From assembly GCF_013167955.1 (NCBI RefSeq), contig NZ_BLWF01000003.1, positions 1 through 64,000 on the forward strand: 64,000 bases of DNA, read 5' to 3'. Position 1 is the first letter of the stretch; the number at the start of each line of letters is the position of its first letter. The translations under genes were made by a program, and so were the position numbers. Positions 16,421-23,596 of the stretch are shown here, in pieces. The notes beneath the pieces are model-generated. The model searched no databases. It was not told the DNA's origin and saw only the letters and a list, made by a program, of their open reading frames with translations. The DNA comes from Thermanaeromonas sp. C210. Its GTDB lineage: Bacteria > Bacillota > DSM-521 > Neomoorellales > Neomoorellaceae.

Positions 16421-18293
16421 GTCAAGGGAAGATTTGCAAGCCATGGCGGAGCGGGCCGAGAAAATGCTGCGAAAGGAGAAGGCTCGCATTTTAGTGTGTG
16501 CGGGAACGGGGTGTGTTGCTAACGGTTCTCTCGGTGTCTACGAGGCTTTTCACCGGGAACTGGTGCGGCGGGGGCTGGCCCATAAGGTCGAACTGCTTAG
16601 AGAAGGGGAGGGGGCCGGGCTAGCCTTAAACATCAGCGGCTGCCACGGCTTTTGCCAGATGGGTCCCCTGGTGCGTTTGGAGCCGGAGGGAGTCCTCTAC
16701 TGTAAAGTAAAACCAGGAGACGTACCGGAAATAATCGAGGAACACCTTCTCCAGAATCGGCCGGTGGAGCGCCTCCTTTACCACCACCCGGCTACCGGAC
16801 AAGCTGTACGCAGGGAGGACGACATCCCCTTTTATAAGAAACAGCGACGGGTGGTTTTGGAGCACTGCGGCCGTATTAACCCGGAGGATCCCTATGACTA
16901 CCTGGCCCACGGCGGTTACCAAGCCCTGGCCAAAGCCCTGTTTGAAATGACGCCGGAGGAAGTCATTCAGGAGATCCACGAGGCTGGCCTGCGCGGGCGG
17001 GGCGGGGGCGGTTTCCCCACGGGTAAGAAATGGGCCCTGGCCCGGTCGGAAGCGGGGGGCCCGAAGTATATCATTTGCAACGGCGACGAGGGCGACCCGG
17101 GCGCCTTTATGGATCGCAGCGTCATGGAAGGCGACCCCCACCGGGTGCTGGAGGGCATGCTCATTGCAGGTTACGCCATCGGGGCCCAGGAAGGCTATGT
17201 TTACGTTCGGGCCGAATATCCCCTGGCGGTAAAGAGGTTGCGCAAGGCCGTGGCCGATGCCGAAGACCTGGGGCTGTTAGGTGACCGCATTCTGGGGAGC
17301 CCCTTTTCCTTTAAGGTGCATATCAAGGAAGGAGCCGGTGCCTTTGTCTGCGGGGAAGAAACCGCCCTGATCGCGTCCATAGAGGGCCAGCGGGGCATGC
17401 CCCGTCCCCGGCCGCCTTATCCGGTCCAGAGGGGGCTGTGGGGTTGCCCCACGGTCATCAACAACGTAGAAACCCTGGCCAACGTGGCGCCCATTATCAT
17501 GCACGGCGCCGGCTGGTTCAGACAATGCGGAACTCCCACCAGTCCCGGCACTAAGACCTTCGCCCTGGCCGGGCAGGTGGCTCATACCGGCCTGGTAGAG
17601 GTGCCCCTAGGCATGAGCCTCCGGGAGGTGGTTTTTGAAATAGGTGGAGGTCCGCGGGAAGGCCGTGGTTTTAAGGCGGTGCAGATCGGGGGACCCTCCG
17701 GGGGATGCCTCACCGCCGAGCACCTGGATTTGTCCCTGGACTTCGATTCTCTCCAGAAGGCAGGAGCCATGGTGGGATCGGGAGGGCTCGTAGTCCTGGG
17801 GCAGGATAGCTGTATGGTGGAAGTGGCCAGATTCTTCATGGGTTTTGTCCAGGATGAATCCTGCGGCAAATGCGTCCCCTGCCGGGAAGGTACGAAGCGC
17901 ATGCTCGAGCTGCTGGATAAGATCGTCGCCGGCGACGCCACCGAAGAAGATATGGACCTGCTGGAAGAGCTGGCCCTGGTGGTGAAGGACGGCGCCCTCT
18001 GCGGGCTGGGCAAGACGGCTCCGAACCCTGTGCTAACCACTCTGCGCTATTTCAGGGAAGAATATGAAGCGCACATTAAGGATAAAAGGTGTCCCGCAGG
18101 GGTCTGCCGGGGACTGTTGCGTTACTTCATCAACGTAGAAAAGTGCCGAGGGTGCAGCCTATGTGCCCGGAGTTGTCCGGTAAAGGCCATTACCGGGGAG
18201 AGAAACCATCCCCATACCCTGGACCAGGAGAAATGTATCCGGTGCGGGACTTGCCTGGAAGTATGCCGGTTCAATGCGGTGTATACGGCCTGA
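16410..18293 (+). CDS. hydB: HydB, NuoF-like FMN/NAD(P)-binding subunit of bifurcating hydrogenase
   Basis: The 627-residue protein has an N-terminal thioredoxin-like [2Fe-2S] region (CAGTGCVANGS, CHGFC), the FMN/NAD Rossmann-type core (GRGGGGFPTGKKW, NGDEGDPGAFMDR, GAGAFVCGEETALIASIEG), the SLBB domain, the [4Fe-4S] site ESCGKCVPCREGT with a later Cys, and a C-terminal pair of ferredoxin clusters (CRGCSLCARSCP, CIRCGTCLEVCR). This layout is that of HydB in Thermotoga and Moorella electron-bifurcating hydrogenases, which couple H2 with ferredoxin and NAD(H). ATG overlapping hydC. Confidence 0.95.
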   Translation: MLLKSREDLQAMAERAEKMLRKEKARILVCAGTGCVANGSLGVYEAFHRELVRRGLAHKVELLREGEGAGLALNISGCHGFCQMGPLVRLEPEGVLYCKVKPGDVPEIIEEHLLQNRPVERLLYHHPATGQAVRREDDIPFYKKQRRVVLEHCGRINPEDPYDYLAHGGYQALAKALFEMTPEEVIQEIHEAGLRGRGGGGFPTGKKWALARSEAGGPKYIICNGDEGDPGAFMDRSVMEGDPHRVLEGMLIAGYAIGAQEGYVYVRAEYPLAVKRLRKAVADAEDLGLLGDRILGSPFSFKVHIKEGAGAFVCGEETALIASIEGQRGMPRPRPPYPVQRGLWGCPTVINNVETLANVAPIIMHGAGWFRQCGTPTSPGTKTFALAGQVAHTGLVEVPLGMSLREVVFEIGGGPREGRGFKAVQIGGPSGGCLTAEHLDLSLDFDSLQKAGAMVGSGGLVVLGQDSCMVEVARFFMGFVQDESCGKCVPCREGTKRMLELLDKIVAGDATEEDMDLLEELALVVKDGALCGLGKTAPNPVLTTLRYFREEYEAHIKDKRCPAGVCRGLLRYFINVEKCRGCSLCARSCPVKAITGERNHPHTLDQEKCIRCGTCLEVCRFNAVYTA

Positions 18294-18333
18294 AAAGCCG
18301 GGCCCAGGAAACTCGGAAAGAGGGAGCGGAGTT

Positions 18334-20073
18334 ATGGCTACAGGAAAAGTAACGGTAGACGGCGAAACGGTAAAGATCAACGGCGCCAAGAATCTCCTGG
18401 AAGTGGTGCGGCGGGCTGGGATCGAATTGCCCACCTTCTGCTACCACTCCGAATTAAGCGTTTACGGGGCCTGCCGCATGTGCATGGTGGAGGTAGAGGG
18501 CCAAGGGCTGGTTGCCGCCTGCTCTACGCCGCCGGCGGACGGCATGAAAATCCATACCAACACTCCCCGCACCCGGCGTCTGCGACGTATGGTGCTGGAA
18601 TTGCTGCTGGCAAACCACGAGCGGGAATGCACCACTTGTGAGCGGAGCGGAAGTTGCAAACTCCAGCAGCTGGCGCGGCGGCTGGGCGTTACCCAGGTAC
18701 GCTTCGGACAGCGGGACAAGAGGGTGCCGGTGGATAACAGTTCACCGTCCCTGGTGAATAATCCGAATAAATGTATTTTGTGCGGCGACTGCGTCCGTAT
18801 GTGCAAGGAAATCCAGGGAGTGGGAATTTGGGATTTTGCCTTTCGGGGCTCAAGGACCCGGGTGACCACTGCTTTCAACCGGCCCCTGGCGGAGGTGGGC
18901 TGCCTGAACTGCGGCCAGTGCGTGGCTGTTTGCCCTACCGGCGCCCTGGCCGTAAAATCGGAAATCAACCTGGTGTGGTCGGCCTTACAAGACCCTGACC
19001 GCATGGTAGTAGTCCAGGTGGCCCCGGCGGTGCGGGTGGCCATCGGAGAGGAATTCGGCTTGAAGCGCGGCGAGGCATCCACGGGACGGATGGTAGCTGC
19101 CTTAAAGAAGCTGGGCTTTGATCGGGTCTTCGATACCACCTTTACCGCAGACATGACCAGCATTGAAGAGGCCATGGAACTGCTTCAACGCCTGGAAACG
19201 GGCGAGAAGCTGCCCCTCTTCACCTCCTGCTGCCCGGCCTGGGTTAAGTACGCCGAGCAGTTCCACCCGGAGCTTTTGGATAATCTCTCCACTTGCCGTT
19301 CGCCCCAGCAGATGTTCGGCTCTCTGGTAAAGAAGCACTACTGCCGAGAAATAGGAAAAGGCCCCCGGGAGATAGTCTGCGTATCAATTATGCCGTGCAC
19401 GGCCAAGAAATTCGAAGCTAGGAGAACGGAGTTCACTACGGACGGCGTCCGGGATGTAGATTTCGTCCTTACCACGGTGGAACTGGCTCAGATGATTAAG
19501 GAAGCCGGAATTGTTTTCGCCGACTTGGAACCCGAAGCATTTGACAATCCCTTAGGGGTAGGCTCTGGTGCCGGCATAATCTACGGCGCCTCGGGCGGGG
19601 TAATGGAATCGGTGGTACGTTTCCTTTACGGCTACCTTACGGAGGCCGACGAAGTAGGCAGAGTGAACTTTTATCCCGCGAGGGGGATGGAGGGTATTAA
19701 GGAAGCCCAAGTGGATATTCAGGGGCAAAGGCTTAGGCTTGCCATTGTAAACGGGCTGGTCCGGGCCGAAGAACTGATCCAACGCCTCCGGAGGGGTGAA
19801 GTCTTTTATCATGCCGTAGAGGTCATGGCCTGCCCGGGAGGATGCCTGGGAGGCGGCGGCCAGCCGGTGCCCAATGACACTGCCGCCCGGCTGGAACGCA
19901 TGAAAGGCCTCTACCGGCTGGACAGGGGAGAACAGCTCCACAAGCCCCAGGATAATATTTTTGTGACCAGGGCCTTTGAACGCTGGTTTGGCGGCTGGGC
20001 CAATGCCCGCACCCATAGGGATTTGCATACCCGTTATCAACCACGCCGGGCACTGAGTTGTTCCATTTCTTGA
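18334..20073 (+). CDS. hydA: HydA, catalytic [FeFe]-hydrogenase subunit (group A, bifurcating type)
   Basis: At 579 residues it contains, in order, a plant-type [2Fe-2S] domain (CYHSELSVYGACRMC), the His-containing cluster site HERECTTCERSGSCKLQ, two [4Fe-4S] sites (CILCGDCVRMCKE, CLNCGQCVAVCP), and the H-cluster domain with all three signatures: TSCCPAW, MPCTAKKFE and MACPGGCLGGGGQP. The proton-relay cysteine (first Cys of TSCCP) is present, so it should be active. The ATG at 18334 follows GGGAGCGGAG; a longer frame from 18274 only adds unconserved residues. It should work with HydB and HydC in reversible bifurcating H2 metabolism. Confidence 0.95.
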   Translation: MATGKVTVDGETVKINGAKNLLEVVRRAGIELPTFCYHSELSVYGACRMCMVEVEGQGLVAACSTPPADGMKIHTNTPRTRRLRRMVLELLLANHERECTTCERSGSCKLQQLARRLGVTQVRFGQRDKRVPVDNSSPSLVNNPNKCILCGDCVRMCKEIQGVGIWDFAFRGSRTRVTTAFNRPLAEVGCLNCGQCVAVCPTGALAVKSEINLVWSALQDPDRMVVVQVAPAVRVAIGEEFGLKRGEASTGRMVAALKKLGFDRVFDTTFTADMTSIEEAMELLQRLETGEKLPLFTSCCPAWVKYAEQFHPELLDNLSTCRSPQQMFGSLVKKHYCREIGKGPREIVCVSIMPCTAKKFEARRTEFTTDGVRDVDFVLTTVELAQMIKEAGIVFADLEPEAFDNPLGVGSGAGIIYGASGGVMESVVRFLYGYLTEADEVGRVNFYPARGMEGIKEAQVDIQGQRLRLAIVNGLVRAEELIQRLRRGEVFYHAVEVMACPGGCLGGGGQPVPNDTAARLERMKGLYRLDRGEQLHKPQDNIFVTRAFERWFGGWANARTHRDLHTRYQPRRALSCSIS

Positions 20074-20419
20074 TTTCTGGTCTGCTTGGCTTGGGCTCGC
20101 TCTCATAGTTTCTCTCGCGGGGGCCGGACTCTTGCTCGGCCTTAAAGGTTCAGGCGGGGCTCCCAGACCGGTGGACGTCCATGGCGACTAGGCCCGTCTC
20201 CGTCTCCGGCCCCCGACCCTCGACCCGCCTTCCCTTCGGGCAAAGCTCAGGTGGGGTTGTCGCCAGTTGCTCGCCTCTTTCCCAGCCCAAGGAGGCGTTG
20301 TCGCAAGAAAGTGACAAGGCAGCGGCGGTGTACCGAAGAGAATAATACAAAATTCTGTCTCGCCTTCCGGTTCGATGTATCGTATAATAGTGATGAAAGC
20401 AACAGAAGGGGGAGAAGGC
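20074..20419. other. Non-coding gap between hydA and the composite regulator
   Basis: GC-rich sequence with short dyads but no convincing gene and no U-tailed terminator for hydCBA, so readthrough from the hydrogenase operon into the regulator is possible. A perfect TATAAT lies at 20383-20388, about 32 bases before the regulator GTG; the matching -35 region is poor. The octamer GTTGTCGC occurs twice (near 20257 and 20297). Confidence 0.5.
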
Positions 20420-22678
20420 GTGTCGGGCATTGTGAAAGTAATCACTGGTAAATGCCGCATGTGTTACGCTTGTATACGCAACTGCCCGGTAAAGGCTATT
20501 AAAGTAGTGGACGGGCAGGCCCAGGTGGTGCCGGAGCTCTGCATATCCTGCGGCCACTGCGTACAGGTCTGTGCGCAAAAGGCTAAATTGGTAGAAAGTG
20601 AAATAGAAAAAGTCAATAGTTATTTGCAGAACGAAAGGGTGGCGGCCTGTCTGGCCCCTTCCTTTGTGGCCGAATTTCACCCGGCATGGCCCGGGCAGGT
20701 GATATCCGCCCTGCGCCGTATGGGTTTTGCCGAAGTCCACGAGGTTGCTTTCGGTGCTCACCTGGTTACCCAGGAGTACCTGAAGTATCTCGAGGAAATG
20801 GGGGACCGGCAGGGCCTCATTACCACTCCCTGTCCCGCGGTAGTTAACCTGGTGGAGAAGTTTTTCCCCCGCTTGATTTCCCAACTGGTCCCCATAGTCT
20901 CCCCGGCCATCGCCCTGGGCAGGTATTTAAAAAAGACCCGAGGTCCGGCCTTGAAGGTGGTGTTCATCGGGCCCTGTGTAGCCAAGAAAGCCGAAATTCG
21001 GGACGAGGAAGTAGCCGGGGCCGTAGACGCCGTCCTTACCTTTGCGGAATTCCGGGAGATGTTGCGGGAAAGGGGATTAGAAATATCGGCTCAGGAGGAC
21101 GGTGAATTCGACAGTCCTCCTCCCCACTTTGGCCGGCTGTATCCCATAGGGGGCGGCCTGCTGCGCAGCGCCGGGATCCTGCCGGACATCCTGGAAAGCC
21201 GGGTACTGGTGGTGGAAGGACGGGAGGAATGCCTGGAATTCCTGCGGGCCGTTAACGAAGGGAAAATGGTACCCCAGGTAGCCGACATGCTCTTCTGTAA
21301 GGGCTGTATCAACGGGCCTGCGATAGAAAACGAGTATTCTTCCTTCCGTCGCCGGCGCATCGTGGCGGAATTTGCCCACAGGGGCTTGGAGCAGGTGTCT
21401 GACGGCGGAGAAGAGGCCATGGAGGAGCTTGATCTCCGCAGGGAGTTCCGGGATCGGAGCGTACACTTACCGCGACCGAGCGAAGCAGACATTCGCGCCA
21501 TAATGGCCGAACTGGGGAAGATGGGACCGGAGGACGAACTGAACTGCGGAGCGTGCGGTTACCCTTCTTGCCGGGATAAGGCCATTGCCGTATATCGAGG
21601 TCTGGCGGAAAACGAAATGTGCCTTCCCTATCTTATCTTGCAATTACAAAAGAGCAATTTGCGGCTGCGCCAGGAACTAAAGACGGTTCGCGGCCAGTTC
21701 GGCCAGTTGGTAGGCAAGAGCACGGCCATGCAGGAAGTTTATCGCCTGATTGAAAAGGTGGCTCCCACCGATGCCACCGTTCTCATCCGGGGAGAGAGTG
21801 GCACCGGGAAGGAGTTGGTGGCCCGGGCCATCCACTACCGCAGCCTGCGCAGCGAGGCCCCCTTTGTGAGTATCAATTGCGCCGCTCTGCCGGAAAATCT
21901 GCTGGAAAGCGAGCTCTTCGGCCATGCCCGGGGTGCCTTTACCGGTGCCGTAGCCGCTAAGAAGGGCCTGTTTGAAGAGGCCCACGAAGGGACGCTGTTT
22001 CTGGACGAGATTGGAGATATAAGCCTATCCCTCCAGGCCAAGCTCCTTCGTGTCCTCCAAGAGGGAGAGTTTATCCGCATAGGGGAAACGAGGCCGCGGC
22101 GGGTGGACGTACGGATTATTGCGGCTACTAACCGGGATCTGGAAGGGGCCATTAAAGAGGGGAGTTTCCGCCCGGAGTTGTTCTACCGTTTGAATGTGAT
22201 TACCCTTTGGCTGCCTCCCTTACGGGAACGGAGGGACGATATTCCGCTCCTGGCGCGCCATTTCTTGGAACAGGCCTGCCAGCGGCTGGGCAAGGATATA
22301 AAAGGCTTCACCGCGGAAGCCATGGACGCCCTGATCCGGGCCGACTGGCCGGGCAACGTCCGGGAACTGGAGAATGTCATCGAGCGGGCCGTCATATTAT
22401 GTGAAGGCAATCGCATAGAGCTGACCGACCTGCCCCGGGACCTGCGCAACAGGGCGGCTAATGCAGCGGGGTGGGCCTATACCCAGGGAATGACCTTTAG
22501 AGAAGCGGTGGAGGCCTACGAAGTCCAACTCCTCATCAAGGCCCTGGAAGAGAGCAAATGGGTGCAGGCCCGGGCGGCCGAAATTTTAGGATTGAAGCGC
22601 AGCACCCTCAATGAGATGCTTAAGAGGTACCGCCTATTGCCCAAAATGGCCAAGAGGTATTCGGAAAACCGGAGATAG
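20420..22678 (+). CDS. Composite regulator: ferredoxin + sensory [FeFe]-hydrogenase-like domain fused to sigma-54 AAA+ activator
   Basis: The 752 residues read in order: two [4Fe-4S] sites (Cys 12/15/18/22 and 41/44/47/51); an [FeFe]-hydrogenase H-domain-like region (~70-300) with TTPCPA (Cys138), GPCVAKKAE (Cys186) and CKGCINGP (Cys293/296); a further Fe-S domain NCGACGYPSC (376-384, Cys401); a helical linker; a sigma-54 AAA+ domain with Walker A GESGTGKE (458-465), GAFTGA and FLDEIGD; and a Fis-type helix-turn-helix at the end. The proton-relay Cys of TSCCP is Pro here, as expected for a sensor rather than a catalyst. GTG at 20420 follows GGGGGAGAAGG; a longer frame from 20375 would include the -10 box. 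Probably an H2- or redox-controlled activator. Confidence 0.9.
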   Translation: MSGIVKVITGKCRMCYACIRNCPVKAIKVVDGQAQVVPELCISCGHCVQVCAQKAKLVESEIEKVNSYLQNERVAACLAPSFVAEFHPAWPGQVISALRRMGFAEVHEVAFGAHLVTQEYLKYLEEMGDRQGLITTPCPAVVNLVEKFFPRLISQLVPIVSPAIALGRYLKKTRGPALKVVFIGPCVAKKAEIRDEEVAGAVDAVLTFAEFREMLRERGLEISAQEDGEFDSPPPHFGRLYPIGGGLLRSAGILPDILESRVLVVEGREECLEFLRAVNEGKMVPQVADMLFCKGCINGPAIENEYSSFRRRRIVAEFAHRGLEQVSDGGEEAMEELDLRREFRDRSVHLPRPSEADIRAIMAELGKMGPEDELNCGACGYPSCRDKAIAVYRGLAENEMCLPYLILQLQKSNLRLRQELKTVRGQFGQLVGKSTAMQEVYRLIEKVAPTDATVLIRGESGTGKELVARAIHYRSLRSEAPFVSINCAALPENLLESELFGHARGAFTGAVAAKKGLFEEAHEGTLFLDEIGDISLSLQAKLLRVLQEGEFIRIGETRPRRVDVRIIAATNRDLEGAIKEGSFRPELFYRLNVITLWLPPLRERRDDIPLLARHFLEQACQRLGKDIKGFTAEAMDALIRADWPGNVRELENVIERAVILCEGNRIELTDLPRDLRNRAANAAGWAYTQGMTFREAVEAYEVQLLIKALEESKWVQARAAEILGLKRSTLNEMLKRYRLLPKMAKRYSENRR

Positions 22679-22698
22679 TTCAAAAAAGCGAACCCAAC

Positions 22699-22727
22699 GC
22701 CCCTGCCAGTCAGGGGCCTTTATTATT
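22699..22727 (+). terminator. Intrinsic terminator after the composite regulator
   Basis: GCCCCTG (22699-22705) pairs with CAGGGGC (22711-22717), loop CCAGT, tail CTTTATTATT. It separates the regulator transcript from the sigma-54 unit downstream. Confidence 0.85.
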
Positions 22728-22729
22728 AT

Positions 22730-22749
22730 GGCCATATGGGGGATATGCC
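22730..22749. promoter_or_regulatory. Inverted repeat, candidate activator-binding site
   Basis: GGCCATAT (22730-22737) and ATATGCC (22743-22749) form an interrupted dyad roughly 90-110 bases upstream of the sigma-54 promoter, the usual distance for an enhancer site of a Fis-type activator. No binding evidence; only one copy seen. Confidence 0.4.
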
Positions 22750-22837
22750 GAGTCCTGGGATTCACCTATTTGAACCTTCTGCCGACAGGAGACCCCGGGG
22801 GGCCAAGGAAGAGAAAGCCCCCGACTCTTGTATAAAC

Positions 22838-22853
22838 TGGCACGAAACTTGCA
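22838..22853 (+). promoter_or_regulatory. Sigma-54 (-24/-12) promoter, perfect consensus
   Basis: TGGCACGAAACTTGCA matches the TGGCACG-N4-TTGCW consensus at every fixed base with the required GG to GC spacing. Transcription would begin near 22864, leaving a ~160-base leader before the ATG at 23023. I looked for TGGCAC elsewhere in the window and found no other copy with a correctly spaced TTGC. Confidence 0.88.
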
Positions 22854-23022
22854 ATACAACCTACATGCAAGGCGAAAGTTTCACAAACCGTTCGGTCCCT
22901 TTTAGGAGCTACTGGGGGTTAATTATCAACCACATAGCGAGAGAAATTCTAAATTAAATAAAGACTATGTTAAAATGATTCCATAGGACGAACGGGTAAA
23001 CTTCAAGGGGAGGAAATTACCT

Positions 23023-23217
23023 ATGGCGAGGGCAGTAAAGGCGTGGGAGCGCGGGGAGCCAGAATGGGATGTGCTGAGCCCCGAGGAATTAAATGAGGCT
23101 TATGCCAGGCTGGAAGAACGGTATAACGGGTTGAGGTCTAACTGGGAGTGGTTCGTAAAGGAAGACAACCGGATCGATAGAACTGCCGGCGTTCTTCGAA
23201 GAGTAGATGAGAACTGA
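23023..23217 (+). CDS. Unrecognised 64-residue protein of the sigma-54 unit
   Basis: The ATG follows a strong AAGGGGAGGAAATTACCT site, and the stop is directly followed by a terminator, so this is a well-formed one-gene unit. The product is hydrophilic, mixed-charge and mostly helical by composition, with no membrane span, signal peptide or cysteine. Four tryptophans stand out (WERGEPEWDV near the start and NWEWFVKEDNR in the middle), along with LSPEELNEAYARLEERY, a helix-forming stretch. I do not recognise the family. Its placement suggests it is the direct output of the neighbouring hydrogenase-like activator; a structural adaptor or modulator role is only a guess. Confidence 0.75.
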   Translation: MARAVKAWERGEPEWDVLSPEELNEAYARLEERYNGLRSNWEWFVKEDNRIDRTAGVLRRVDEN

Positions 23218-23244
23218 GGCGCGACCCGTCGCGCCCTTTATTTT
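23218..23244 (+). terminator. Intrinsic terminator of the small sigma-54 unit
   Basis: GGCGCGAC (23218-23225), CC loop, GTCGCGCC (23228-23235), tail CTTTATTTT. It starts on the base after the stop codon. Confidence 0.88.
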
Positions 23245-23254
23245 ACGCGACCGG

Positions 23255-23304
23255 AAAAAGATCGTTTTCTTGCGGGAGCAGGTCCGGCAGAAAACGATCT
23301 TTTT
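23255..23304. terminator. Long inverted repeat, probable second or bidirectional terminator
   Basis: Fifteen bases AAAAAGATCGTTTTC (23255-23269) pair perfectly with 23290-23304, extended by TGC/GCA after a one-base bulge. A-run on one side and T-run on the other suit termination in both directions. The next ~170 bases (23305-23471) hold no gene that I can support. Confidence 0.75.
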
Positions 23305-23471
23305 TGTTGGGAAGTAGTGGCCAACGCCCTTGCGGTAGGCGTCTGCCGTAAAAGCGGGAGGGGGGAGCCCTAATCGTACGGAAGGCCCATAGGCCGGCGG
23401 GGGTTTACCACCGTGGCGGAAGGGAGGCGCGTTAAGCGCACCCACGGCCAGGGCCCGGTAGGGGGGAGCTT

Positions 23472-23499
23472 TTGAGGGAGGAAGGGATTATGTTACAAT
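23472..23499 (+). promoter_or_regulatory. Probable sigma-A promoter of the U32 gene
   Basis: TTGAGG (23472-23477), 16 bases, TACAAT (23494-23499). The leader behind it contains a 13-base direct repeat AGGCCGTAAAGGG at 23541-23553 and 23571-23583, spaced by exactly 30 bases. Confidence 0.6.
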
Positions 23500-23596
23500 G
23501 GATAACAAGGTGAGCATAATCACCCTCACTATAAAGCAGAAGGCCGTAAAGGGATAAGCTAGAAAAAACGAGGCCGTAAAGGGGAGCAGTAGGACT

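Noticed and set aside
18274-18333. Longer N-terminus for HydA
   Set aside because: The extra 20 residues are inside the end of hydB and are not hydrogenase-like; ATG 18334 has its own ribosome site and the family N-terminus.
20375-20419. Upstream start for the composite regulator at 20375
   Set aside because: It would place the TATAAT box inside the coding sequence; GTG 20420 has a strong ribosome site and fits the ferredoxin-domain start.
22736-22957. 73-codon frame across the sigma-54 promoter
   Set aside because: It covers terminator and promoter sequences and lacks a ribosome site.
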